Source of the DNA: Acinetobacter sp. NIPH 2100
GTDB taxonomy: Bacteria; Pseudomonadota; Gammaproteobacteria; Pseudomonadales; Moraxellaceae
Direction: 5' to 3'
Length of the DNA stretch: 64,000 nucleotides
Assembly: GCF_000369805.1 (NCBI RefSeq)
Contig: NZ_KB850224.1
Span: 372,001-436,000, forward strand
The position numbers were made by a program, and so were the translations under genes. This document shows, piece after piece, positions 19,999 through 28,142 of this stretch. The notes below the pieces were generated by a model. That model had not been told where the DNA came from, did no database searches, and worked only from the letters and a program-made list of their open reading frames with translations. How positions within the stretch are numbered: position 1 is the stretch's first letter; each line of letters opens with the position of its first letter.

Positions 19999-20442
19999 TT
20001 AAGGCGTAATCCCAGCAGGATCGTGATACCAGCTTTGAATCAGTAATGCAGCAGCAAAACTATCAGCAGATAAGCGTTTGGCTTGACCTTTATTTTGATA
20101 AAACTCAAGTTCTTCTCTCGCTTCACGTGTAGTCAGCCGTTCATCCACCATCCAAGTTTCAATATTGGTTTGATGGCGTAAACGTCGGGCAAATTTACGG
20201 GCACGAGCAGACAGTTCAGATTCACTATCATCCATGTTCAGTGGTAAGCCCACTAAAAATAATTGAGGTTGCCATTCTTTGACGATCTTTAAGAGTTTAT
20301 CCCAATCAGGAATACCATCTTTCATTGCAAATAATGGCAGGGGATTGCTACTTTCAATACTAGATTGACCGATTGCCATCCCCATTTTTTGGGTACCGAA
20401 ATCAAAAGCCATAATCGATTGAGCATTTTGCATATCAGGCAT
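19999..20442 (-). CDS. ruvX: YqgF/RuvX putative Holliday junction resolvase, pre-16S rRNA nuclease
   Basis: The RNase H-fold nuclease is implicated in 16S rRNA 5'-end maturation and, in some reports, Holliday junction cleavage. The first catalytic Asp lies in [15 protein letters not shown] and the conserved VDERLTT motif near residue 99 carries the second acid. I use the ATG at 20442, giving 147 residues and an 8-bp overlap with the upstream algH stop, typical of the algH-ruvX pair. An ATG at 20433 is also possible. Cytoplasmic. Confidence 0.9.
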   Translation of the reverse strand: MPDMQNAQSIMAFDFGTQKMGMAIGQSSIESSNPLPLFAMKDGIPDWDKLLKIVKEWQPQLFLVGLPLNMDDSESELSARARKFARRLRHQTNIETWMVDERLTTREAREELEFYQNKGQAKRLSADSFAAALLIQSWYHDPAGITP

Positions 20443-20989
20443 GACCAATTTCAGACGCCAGCCAAGTGCGGTCTACCCCGATTTTTCTGTAAGCTGCATC
20501 CCAGCGGTCGTCATATGGCAGATTAAAAATCAAATCCATGTCCGAATCGCAAATGAGCCAGTCGCCACGTGCAATTTCTTCTTCAAGCTGATTTTTGCTC
20601 CAGCTCGCATAACCCAATGCGATTTGATAACGTCCGACACCTTCATTATGTGCAATCGCATCCAAGATGTCTTTGCTGGTGGTGATACAGACGTTCTCAC
20701 CCACTGCAATTGATGAATGCCATGTCGGTTGGCCTGTGTGTAGAACAAATCCTGCTTCTGGACGTAATGGACCGCCCTGCAAAACAGCATGTGGCTGTAC
20801 ATTGTCGGCATCAATCTCTAAATCATTGAGTAATTCTTTGATTTGTAGGTCAGACGGGCGGTTAATAATAATGCCTTGAGCACCGTCTTCGTCATGGCGA
20901 GCAAGATAAATGACGGTGTTTGCAAAGCTGTCATCTGCCATGTCTGGTGGAGCGATGAGACAACGGTGAGTTAAGTATTGTTTCGTCAC
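20435..20989 (-). CDS. algH: YqgE/AlgH family protein (UPF0301)
   Basis: The 184-residue product matches the UPF0301/AlgH family: start with [10 protein letters not shown], then [29 protein letters not shown] and [15 protein letters not shown]. The molecular role is unknown, although in Pseudomonas it was linked to alginate regulation. It begins with GTG at 20989, preceded by GGAG. It overlaps ruvX, the standard arrangement in gammaproteobacteria, and the two genes are surely co-transcribed. Confidence 0.93.
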   Translation of the reverse strand: MTKQYLTHRCLIAPPDMADDSFANTVIYLARHDEDGAQGIIINRPSDLQIKELLNDLEIDADNVQPHAVLQGGPLRPEAGFVLHTGQPTWHSSIAVGENVCITTSKDILDAIAHNEGVGRYQIALGYASWSKNQLEEEIARGDWLICDSDMDLIFNLPYDDRWDAAYRKIGVDRTWLASEIGHA

Positions 20990-21101
20990 CTAGGCGGTTC
21001 TCCATCAAAAATTGTGCTGATCTATCTATATAGGTTCTTTTTATCAACATACAAGAGTTAATCGGATTTCGCCAATTATTTTCTAATATTTTGTAACAGG
21101 G

Positions 21102-22763
21102 TCAGGCAGATTGAAATTTGAGCTGACGTAATTGTTTTGCGTGTTGCAAGGTGGTTTCGCTGATTTCAACACCACCCGACATACGTGCCAGCTCTAAAAT
21201 ACGTTGGTCTTCATCAAGCTCAATAATGGTACTGCTTGCAGGATCAGTCTGTTGTTTCTTCACCAATAAATGTTGGTCAGACTGCGCCGCAACCTGTGCT
21301 TGGTGGGTAATACACAGCAATTGCACGTGTTGGGCTAAGTCCGCCAACAGACGCCCAACCACCTCAGCCGTGCCACCACTAATCCCCACATCGATTTCGT
21401 CAAATACCAGTACTTCAGCATCCGTTTTTTCGGCATTCATGACCTGCATTACCAACGCAATACGAGAGAGTTCGCCCCCTGATGCAACACGTGCAAGTGG
21501 CTGCGGTGGGATCCCTTTATTCGCGGTAAATAACAGTTGAATGAAGCTTAATCCTTCTGCATTGGCAGCTTCTTGTGGTTCAAACTTAAATTCGAAATGT
21601 GCTTCAGGCAGTGCCAGCGGTTTAACTTGCTCGGTCAGTTGTTTGGCCAATGGAATTGCAGCTGCACGACGAATATCATCTAAATGTTGTGCTTTCTGCA
21701 TAAATGCTTGATAAGAAATTTCAACTTGTTCGGCCAAGGTTTCTGGATCTTCAAGTTGATGTAATTGTTCTAATTCTTGCTGCCAAGTTTCGTATTCTTG
21801 TTTCAGTAATTCAGGTTGAGTACGGTACTTGCGTGCTAGACGATGGAATACTTCTAAAGTCGCATTCAACTGTTCCATACGCTCAGGATCAAAGCTTTGG
21901 CGATCAATAAATTGACGTAAGCTCGCCGTGGCATCATCGATTTCGCTTTGGGCGTTTAACAAAGCATTATAAATATTGGAAAGTTGTTCACTGCGACCTG
22001 CATGAGATTCTAAGCGACGAATGATCGAGGCAACTTCTTGAGTAATATTTTGCTCCGCTTCATCCAATACATTCAGGCTATAGCTACAGTCCTGCATGAT
22101 ATGTTCGTGATGGCTGAGACGATCAAACTCTTGTTCAGTTTCGCGATAATCTGTTTGAACCACGTCCTCAAGTTCTTCGATTTGAGATTCTAGGTTTTGT
22201 ATTTTTTGAATCCGTGTGGCTTGTGCATCCAAAGCCGCTTGATGCAGGCGAATATTCTTTTGCCATGTACTATACGCTTCGCGTACCGCATTTGAGGGCT
22301 CAGCAAAATTATGATAACGGTCTAACCAGCGTCTCGGATAAGGCGGTTCTAATAACTGTTGTTGACTGTGTTGACTATAGAGCTGTACCAGCAAACGGCC
22401 AATTTCTTTGAGTTCAGCTAAACTACTCGGGCGGCCATTAATCCAGGCCTTGCTGCGACCTGTAGCAAAAACCACACGTCTTAAATGAATTTCACCTGAG
22501 TCATCATCCAGTTCGTGTTCCGTCAGCCAATGTGCTTCGGCACTTTCAGGCTGATAGCTAAATACTGCAGTGATGTCTGCTTTATCTGCACCGTAGCGCA
22601 CATAATTGGTATCAGTACGTTCACCTAAGCAGGCAGAGAGGGCATCTAACAATAATGATTTGCCCGCGCCAGTTTCACCAGTCAGCACATTGAAGCCTTG
22701 TTCAATATCTAAAGCCAAATGGTCAGCGAGTGCAAAATTAATTAAAGTTAAATGGGTGAGCAT
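21102..22763 (-). CDS. recN: DNA repair protein RecN
   Basis: RecN is an SMC-like ATPase acting in double-strand break repair. The 553-residue protein starts MLTHLTLINFALADHLALD, with Walker A GETGAGKS near residue 31. A long central coiled coil (about 150-370) follows, then the C-terminal ATPase half with signature ASGGELSRIAL and Walker B VLVFDEIDVGISG. I selected the ATG at 22763; an in-frame TTG at 22775 would add four residues lacking family support. No LexA-type SOS box was recognised upstream, as expected for Acinetobacter, which lacks a classical LexA. Confidence 0.96.
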   Translation of the reverse strand: MLTHLTLINFALADHLALDIEQGFNVLTGETGAGKSLLLDALSACLGERTDTNYVRYGADKADITAVFSYQPESAEAHWLTEHELDDDSGEIHLRRVVFATGRSKAWINGRPSSLAELKEIGRLLVQLYSQHSQQQLLEPPYPRRWLDRYHNFAEPSNAVREAYSTWQKNIRLHQAALDAQATRIQKIQNLESQIEELEDVVQTDYRETEQEFDRLSHHEHIMQDCSYSLNVLDEAEQNITQEVASIIRRLESHAGRSEQLSNIYNALLNAQSEIDDATASLRQFIDRQSFDPERMEQLNATLEVFHRLARKYRTQPELLKQEYETWQQELEQLHQLEDPETLAEQVEISYQAFMQKAQHLDDIRRAAAIPLAKQLTEQVKPLALPEAHFEFKFEPQEAANAEGLSFIQLLFTANKGIPPQPLARVASGGELSRIALVMQVMNAEKTDAEVLVFDEIDVGISGGTAEVVGRLLADLAQHVQLLCITHQAQVAAQSDQHLLVKKQQTDPASSTIIELDEDQRILELARMSGGVEISETTLQHAKQLRQLKFQSA

Positions 22764-23226
22764 AAACGCATCCAATGCACAGAATCTTTTGCTTAAAGAT
22801 AGAGAAGTTTTTAAGTTGTCACAAGAGATGAATGTAGGATTTTCCTGATTTACTGTGTGGATAGAGGATTATTTCATTATGTATTTAGCTGCTTGATTTT
22901 TTCTTCAGCATTTATATGGGTGAGCTAAGGTTTTACGCTTGGGCAAAATGTTATTAATGTTTATTATTCCTCGCCACTCGCAGCATAACTGCTCGACTTG
23001 CGCCCAGACCTTGCGAAGCAATGCTTCTCATGCTTTGTTTTTTCCTCGTCACTCGCAGCATAGCTACTCGTCTTGCGCTCGGACAAAGTTCCACTTTGTT
23101 TTTTCCTCGCTCAGGTATGAAAATTGCTATGTTTAGCCTAGAAAATGGATTGATTAGTTGTCACGGCGCAATTAAACTACGTCCAGCATAATTTAATATA
23201 AATGCGGCATTATTTGGAGAGTACGC
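22764..23226. other. 463-bp intergenic region with repeat patch, recN / ppnP divergent
   Basis: The gap between divergent recN and ppnP includes the repeats annotated at 22967-23115. The last 65 bp before ppnP hold AT-rich -10-like sequence (around TAATTTAATATAAAT) and a GGAG ribosome site. No protein gene is supported: an open frame at 22939-23136 simply translates the repeats. Confidence 0.65.
22967..23115. repeat. Near-tandem 43-nt repeats with hairpin spacers
   Basis: Copy 1 (22967-23009) and copy 2 (23042-23084) align without gaps at 37 of 43 positions. Both run from TTCCTCG through CACTCGCAGCATA to a GAC end. A truncated third start, TTCCTCGCTCAGG, is at 23103-23115. The segments after each copy differ in sequence but each can fold: GAAGC-AAT-GCTTC (23015-23027) and ACAAAGT-TCC-ACTTTGT (23083-23099), and each ends in CTTTGTTTT before the next copy. 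The arrangement looks like a small modular dispersed repeat. Its distribution elsewhere cannot be seen here. Confidence 0.8.
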
Positions 23227-23553
23227 ATGAGTTCAGTGCAATTTGATCATGTAACGGTCATTAAGAAATCGAATGTGTATTTTGGTGGGGCATGTATTAG
23301 CCATACAGTACAATTTGAAGATGGTACAAAAAAGACTTTGGGTGTAATTCTACCTACTGAACAGGCTTTAACTTTCGAAACACATGTTCCAGAACGTATG
23401 GAAATTATTTCTGGTGAATGCCGTGTCAAAATAGCAGATAGCACTGAAAGTGAACTATTCCGTGCAGGTCAGTCTTTCTATGTGCCTGGTAATAGTATGT
23501 TCCACATCGAAGCGGATGAAGTACTCGATTATGTCTGTCATTTAGAAGGCTAA
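23227..23553 (+). CDS. ppnP: Pyrimidine/purine nucleoside phosphorylase (UPF0345, YaiE)
   Basis: The 108-residue cupin-fold protein belongs to the PpnP family, which phosphorolyses several nucleosides to base and ribose-1-phosphate. Recognisable segments are the [19 protein letters not shown] strand pair, [15 protein letters not shown] and [19 protein letters not shown], covering the whole family length. GGAG precedes the ATG. It stands alone and is followed by a strong terminator. Cytoplasmic. Confidence 0.92.
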   Translation: MSSVQFDHVTVIKKSNVYFGGACISHTVQFEDGTKKTLGVILPTEQALTFETHVPERMEIISGECRVKIADSTESELFRAGQSFYVPGNSMFHIEADEVLDYVCHLEG

Positions 23554-23591
23554 CGTATTCCCTTCTAAATCGAGTACACTAGAGTCAATAG

Positions 23592-23626
23592 AAATCCTGT
23601 AAAGACATTTTGCAGGATTTTTTTAT
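23592..23626 (+). terminator. Rho-independent terminator after ppnP
   Basis: A 12-bp stem with one G-U pair (23592-23603 with 23609-23620) contains AAATCCTG/CAGGATTT at its base and is followed by TTTTATT. Its sequence is nearly repeated 66 bp downstream. Confidence 0.88.
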
Positions 23627-23644
23627 TAAGTACTCTTGCGGAGC

Positions 23645-23650
23645 TATAAT
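23645..23650 (+). promoter_or_regulatory. Candidate -10 element for rlmB
   Basis: A perfect TATAAT sits 72 bp before the rlmB start codon. No good -35 is found 16-18 bp upstream, because that position falls in the tail of the ppnP terminator. A start would place the hairpin at 23660 at the very 5' end of the transcript. Confidence 0.45.
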
Positions 23651-23659
23651 CGCTCCTCA

Positions 23660-23690
23660 CCTGTAAAGTCACTTTGCAGGATTTTTATTT
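23660..23690 (+). terminator. Terminator-like hairpin in the rlmB leader
   Basis: CCTGTAAAG (23660-23668) pairs with CTTTGCAGG (23672-23680), with one G-U pair and loop TCA. ATTTTTATTTTT follows. It is nearly the same sequence as the ppnP terminator, but lies between the TATAAT and the rlmB ribosome site. It may be a duplicated second terminator or an attenuator. Confidence 0.65.
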
Positions 23691-23721
23691 TTCGTTGATA
23701 TGAAATTGTTAGAGGTCGTTC

Positions 23722-24471
23722 ATGGCTAAACCTGAATATTATTATGGCGTTCATTCGGTGGAGTCATTGTTGGAGTTAGAGCCTGAACGCGTTTTGACTT
23801 TATTTACCTTGAAAGGTCGTGATGATCAGCGTTTGCAAAAGATTTTGCAGCTGGCAGAACCTTTTGGGATTAGTATTCAAAAAGCCAGTCGTGACAGCTT
23901 AGAAAAGCTGGCAGGTTTGCCATTCCATCAAGGAGTGGTTGCCGCTGTTCGTCCACATCCAACCTTAAATGAAAAAGATTTGGATGAATTGATGCAGCAA
24001 TCACCAGATGCTTTGTTATTAGCGCTTGATCAGGTGACTGATCCGCATAATCTTGGTGCATGTATTCGTACCGCAGCTGCGATGGGTGTTCAGGCGGTGA
24101 TTGTGCCACGTGACCGTTCAGCAAGCTTAACACCAACAGCACGTAAGGTTGCGGCAGGTGGTGCTGAGAAAGTTAAGTTTATTCAAGTGACCAATTTAGC
24201 GCGAACCTTAGCACATTTAAAAGACAGCACACATACCCGTGTGATTGGCACCATGCTGGATGAAAAAGCATTGCCGATTCATCAATGCGATTTTAAAGGT
24301 CCTGTGGTGATTGTCATGGGCGCTGAAGATACAGGTCTCCGTCCGATTACCCAGTCACAGTGTGACCATACCGTGTACATCCCGATGTCGGGTGATCTAC
24401 AAAGTTTGAATGTCAGTGTGGCCACAGGTATGGCACTTTATGAGGCGTGTCGTCAGCGTAGTGCTGTATAA
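23722..24471 (+). CDS. rlmB: 23S rRNA (guanosine-2'-O-)-methyltransferase
   Basis: RlmB methylates the ribose of G2251 in the P-loop of 23S rRNA using S-adenosylmethionine. The 249-residue SpoU/TrmH protein has an N-terminal substrate-binding domain (YYYGVHSVESLLELEP) and a knotted SPOUT domain with three motifs: LDQVTDPHNLGACIRTA, VIVMGAEDTGLRP and IPMSGDLQSLNVSVATGMAL. AGAGG precedes the ATG. It may be read through into the EamA gene 30 bp downstream. Confidence 0.95.
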   Translation: MAKPEYYYGVHSVESLLELEPERVLTLFTLKGRDDQRLQKILQLAEPFGISIQKASRDSLEKLAGLPFHQGVVAAVRPHPTLNEKDLDELMQQSPDALLLALDQVTDPHNLGACIRTAAAMGVQAVIVPRDRSASLTPTARKVAAGGAEKVKFIQVTNLARTLAHLKDSTHTRVIGTMLDEKALPIHQCDFKGPVVIVMGAEDTGLRPITQSQCDHTVYIPMSGDLQSLNVSVATGMALYEACRQRSAV

Positions 24472-24501
24472 TTTAGCCAAATGTTGGCAATGTAAACTCT
24501 G

Positions 24502-25413
24502 ATGACTGTCCGTACACAAGGCTATTTCTTTGTCTTTATTACCATGTGCATTTGGGGAGGATTCACTATTTTCTCTCGTTTAAATGCACATTGGCATGTG
24601 AGTGTCTGGGATCTGGTGGCAATGCGCTTTGCGATTGCCTCCCTGATTTTAATACCCGTCTTGATCTATAAAAAAGATTTTGCATTTTTATGGGATACTC
24701 GGCCCGTCATCTTAGCCCTCATTGGTGGTCTGGCTTATTGTTTCACCGTCTATACTGCTTTTTTACATGCACCTGCTGCACATGCTGCTATTTTTTTAAA
24801 TGGCTGTATCCCGCTCTGTACAGCCGTCGCAGCTTATCTGCTATTCAGACAACCATTTGATAAACACACATGGTTGAGTCTAATGATTATGATGGCTGCT
24901 TTAATTCTTATGAGTTACTTGATGTTGCATGACCAAGCTTCGGCATTGGGGTGGGGCGATCTGTTACTTTTCATCAGCGCAGTATGGTGGGGAATATTTA
25001 CGGTGTTGCTGAGACAGTGGAAATTATCCGCTTGGCATGCAACTGCAGGTGTGGTGATTTGGTCAGCCGTGATCTACTTGCCGATTTATCTTTTTTTTAT
25101 TCCCAAGCATTTTCATGATGCAGCACCTCTACATCTGCTGATCCAAGGGCTATTTCACGGCATTTTGGTGGTTATCGTTGCCACATTGACGTATGTTGCT
25201 GCAATTGAGCGTTTAGGTGCGTTTAAAACAGGCAGTATTGTGACTTTGGCACCCTTCATCGCTGCTGTTGTGGCTGTGCCTTTACTGAACGAACCATTGA
25301 ATGCAGCTATTATTTGTGGCTTGATCGGGATGGGTGTTGGTGCCTTACAGCCATGGCGTTGGTTTCGTAAAGACACTTTGGCTACTCAACTTGCTAAACA
25401 GAAACAAGGCTAG
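24502..25413 (+). CDS. EamA/DMT-family permease
   Basis: The 303-residue inner-membrane protein has about ten hydrophobic helices in two EamA repeats, the drug/metabolite transporter layout. It starts with a typical N-terminal helix (GYFFVFITMCIWGGFTIFSR) and ends with a short basic Lys/Gln tail. The substrate is unknown; members export amino acids, purines or other metabolites. Its last four bases overlap the convergent coaE gene. Confidence 0.88.
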   Translation: MTVRTQGYFFVFITMCIWGGFTIFSRLNAHWHVSVWDLVAMRFAIASLILIPVLIYKKDFAFLWDTRPVILALIGGLAYCFTVYTAFLHAPAAHAAIFLNGCIPLCTAVAAYLLFRQPFDKHTWLSLMIMMAALILMSYLMLHDQASALGWGDLLLFISAVWWGIFTVLLRQWKLSAWHATAGVVIWSAVIYLPIYLFFIPKHFHDAAPLHLLIQGLFHGILVVIVATLTYVAAIERLGAFKTGSIVTLAPFIAAVVAVPLLNEPLNAAIICGLIGMGVGALQPWRWFRKDTLATQLAKQKQG

Positions 25414-26015
25414 AAAGCGTGTTCTGCTCGTTGTAAATAACTGAAGTGTAAGGATTTAAGCTGCTGATACAGATGCTCTAATAAACCATCATTCAGTACA
25501 ATATCATTGGCTAACTGTTGTTTTTGAGCACGTGGCATTTGCGCTGCAATAATTTTTCGAATCTGTTCTTCAGTTTGTCCATCTCTTTGACCTGCGCGTT
25601 GCAGTTGAGTTTGTTCATCAGCATCGATCAGTAAGGTATGTTGAACCAATTCATGTTGATTGGTCTCAAACAACAGCGGTGAGACTAAAATTACATAAGG
25701 ACTTTCAGCATTTTGTAGTTGCTGAATAATCGATTGGCGAATGGCAGGATGGGTAATTTTTTCTAAGTTTTGACGTGCTTCCGGGAACTGGAAAATATGC
25801 TCACGCAGTGCACGTCGATCCAGTTGGCCATCTTCCAATAACACCCAGTCACCAAAGGTTTGTTGAATCGCTTGCAAAGCGGGTTGACCTGGTTCAACCA
25901 CTTCTCTTGCGACAATGTCAGCGTCAACGACGGTGATACCTTGAGATTCAAACCATTGTGTGGCCGCAGATTTTCCACTACCAATACCACCCGTAATGCC
26001 CAAGATAAAACTCAT
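25410..26015 (-). CDS. coaE: Dephospho-CoA kinase
   Basis: CoaE phosphorylates the 3'-OH of dephospho-CoA, the last step of coenzyme A synthesis. The 201-residue P-loop kinase has Walker A GITGGIGSGKS at residues 6-16, the CoA-site region VVDADIVAREVVEPG and the lid region RAGQRDGQTEEQI. It starts one base after the pilD stop, in the pilBCD-coaE order known from Pseudomonas and Acinetobacter, and so is probably the last gene of the pilus operon. Confidence 0.95.
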   Translation of the reverse strand: MSFILGITGGIGSGKSAATQWFESQGITVVDADIVAREVVEPGQPALQAIQQTFGDWVLLEDGQLDRRALREHIFQFPEARQNLEKITHPAIRQSIIQQLQNAESPYVILVSPLLFETNQHELVQHTLLIDADEQTQLQRAGQRDGQTEEQIRKIIAAQMPRAQKQQLANDIVLNDGLLEHLYQQLKSLHFSYLQRAEHAF

Positions 26016-26016
26016 A

Positions 26017-26877
26017 TTAACCGCCCAGATAGACCTTCATAATTTGATCACCCCATAAAAATGCAATCCAACCTGCAATTGCAATATAAGGGCCAAATGC
26101 GAATGGCTGATTTTCACCACGCATTTTCATCAAAATAATACCAATAATTGCACCGACCATAGAAGAGAGTAGCACAATTAAAGGTAGTAGCATTGGCCCC
26201 ATCCATGCCCCGAGTGCGGCCAAAAGCTTGAAATCACCATAGCCCATGCCTTCTTTGCCGGTCACGAGTTTAAAAATGTAGTACACAATCCAGAGGCAGA
26301 GAAAGCCGATGAGATATCCCCAAATTGCGGCACTTGCGGTGGTATAAATGGCATAGCTATTGATCCCGAGGCCCAAAGCAGCTAAGGGCAAGGTAAGGCG
26401 GTCAGGCAGCAACTGTGTATCAAAATCGATAAAAGTTAATGCAATCAATACCCATGTCAGGACTAAACCGAACAGCATCTGTACTGTTGCGCCAAATACG
26501 GCAACAACAACCAAAGAGCAGAGCATGGTCAGTAGTTCGATCAGCGGATAGCGAATACTAATCGGATTTTGGCAAGTCCCACATTTACCACGTAATGCTA
26601 GCCAGCTAATCACAGGGATATTTTGATACCAACGAATAGGTGAGTCACATTTAGGACAGGTTGAGGCTGGTTGGCTTAAGGTCAGTTTACTTTGATCAAT
26701 ACTAGGTTGTTCAGGATGTAACAGCATTTGACATTCTTGCTGCCACTCCTGTTCCATCATGCGAGGGGTGCGGAAAATGACAACATTTAAAAAGCTGCCG
26801 ATACATAAACTAAAAAGCCCAACCGCAAGATACAGTGCAGTTGGGTTTTCAATAAAGTAAAATAAGATAGTGTGCAT
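26017..26877 (-). CDS. pilD: Type IV prepilin peptidase/N-methyltransferase
   Basis: PilD cleaves the leader of type IV prepilins and methylates the new N-terminus in the inner membrane. The 286-residue protein has the N-terminal methylase domain with the four-Cys cluster (CPKC near residue 74 and CGTC near 97). The aspartic protease residues are in FIDFDTQLLPD and in GMGYGDFKLLAALG, the GxGD motif. Multiple membrane helices are visible. It also may process type II secretion pseudopilins. It lies 11 bp after pilC. Confidence 0.96.
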   Translation of the reverse strand: MHTILFYFIENPTALYLAVGLFSLCIGSFLNVVIFRTPRMMEQEWQQECQMLLHPEQPSIDQSKLTLSQPASTCPKCDSPIRWYQNIPVISWLALRGKCGTCQNPISIRYPLIELLTMLCSLVVVAVFGATVQMLFGLVLTWVLIALTFIDFDTQLLPDRLTLPLAALGLGINSYAIYTTASAAIWGYLIGFLCLWIVYYIFKLVTGKEGMGYGDFKLLAALGAWMGPMLLPLIVLLSSMVGAIIGIILMKMRGENQPFAFGPYIAIAGWIAFLWGDQIMKVYLGG

Positions 26878-26888
26878 TTAATTCCCAA

Positions 26889-28118
26889 TTAACCAACAAC
26901 AGAGCCCATTTGGAAGATTGGTAAGTACATCGCAATCACCAGACCACCGACTAAAACACCTAAAATTGCCATGATTAAAGGTTCCATCATTGAGGTTAAG
27001 CCATCGACGGCATTATCAACTTCATTTTCATAATGTGTTGCGACCTTATCCAGCATACTGTCTAAAGCACCGGACTCTTCGCCAATTGCAACCATTTGAA
27101 TCGCCATCGACGGAAAACGGTTGGAAACACGCATGGCAAATTGTAGCTGTTGGCCTGTGGCAACATCCTCACGAATTTTCATGACAGCTTCTTCATAAAC
27201 GACATTGTTGGTCGCGCCCGCGGTTGATTCAAGTGCATCAATCAGTGGCACACCCGCAGCAAATGTTGTGGCCAAGGTGCGACTGTAGCGAGCAATAATC
27301 GCTTTATAAACTAAATCTCCAAAAATTGGCGCTTTCAGTGCCATTTTATCCAATAGATCTCTGAATTTCTTACTCCGTTTTTTAGCTTCCAAGAAAGCTG
27401 CAATAATTGCACCAATGACGATGATCAAAATGAACCAATATTCTTGCATCCATTTAGACATATTCACCACCATTTTAGTAAAAGCAGGGAGATCGGCACC
27501 AAAAGAGCTAAATAAATCTTGGAATACGGGAACCACTTTCACCATCAAAATAATGGTGACAATGACAGCAACCACTATCACTGAGATTGGATATTTCATT
27601 GCTTTTTTAATTTTTTGTTTGAGTAATTCACTCTTCTCTTTATAAATCGCTACCCGATCCAACATGGTTTCAAGTGCACCTGACTGTTCGCCTGATTCAA
27701 CCAAAGAGCAAAATAGATTATCAAAATATTGTGGATATTTTTTCAGTGCACCCGCAAAGGTATTACCTCCTTCCACCTCACTCTTAATTCCTAATACCAC
27801 TTCACGCATTGCAGGGTTTTCTAAACCCTCAGCAACAATTTCAAAGCCTTGTACCAGAGGCACACCCGCTTTCATCATGGTTGCCAATTGACGTGTAAAG
27901 ATGGTGATATCGAGTGTGGTGACTTTTTTCTTCATCAAGCCTTCGAGAATGTTTTTACGCTTTTCTCGAATATTTTTGATGGTCACGCCTTGTTTGCGCA
28001 AAGTGACTTTTGCTAAAGCCATATTGCGGGCTGGTACTTCCCCTTTAATTTTTGCTCCTTTCCGGTCGACCCCTTCATAAGCAAAAGTTGGCATCATTTG
28101 CGCTTTTTTAGCTGCCAT
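26889..28118 (-). CDS. pilC: Type IV pilus inner-membrane platform protein
   Basis: PilC is the polytopic platform coupling the PilB and PilT motors to pilin polymerisation. The 409-residue protein has two T2SSF repeats (about residues 70-200 and 275-400), including TRQLATMMKAGVPLVQGFE and SRTLATTFAAGVPLIDALE, and three membrane helices. The N-terminus PTFAYEGVDRKGAKIKGEV is typical. AAGGATT precedes the ATG. It lies 24 bp after pilB. Confidence 0.96.
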   Translation of the reverse strand: MAAKKAQMMPTFAYEGVDRKGAKIKGEVPARNMALAKVTLRKQGVTIKNIREKRKNILEGLMKKKVTTLDITIFTRQLATMMKAGVPLVQGFEIVAEGLENPAMREVVLGIKSEVEGGNTFAGALKKYPQYFDNLFCSLVESGEQSGALETMLDRVAIYKEKSELLKQKIKKAMKYPISVIVVAVIVTIILMVKVVPVFQDLFSSFGADLPAFTKMVVNMSKWMQEYWFILIIVIGAIIAAFLEAKKRSKKFRDLLDKMALKAPIFGDLVYKAIIARYSRTLATTFAAGVPLIDALESTAGATNNVVYEEAVMKIREDVATGQQLQFAMRVSNRFPSMAIQMVAIGEESGALDSMLDKVATHYENEVDNAVDGLTSMMEPLIMAILGVLVGGLVIAMYLPIFQMGSVVG

Positions 28119-28142
28119 GATTATTAATCCTTTTTATTAATT

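Noticed and set aside
22939..23136. 65-codon frame over the repeat patch
   Set aside because: It simply translates the repeats, giving PRHSQH-like repeated peptides with no ribosome site.
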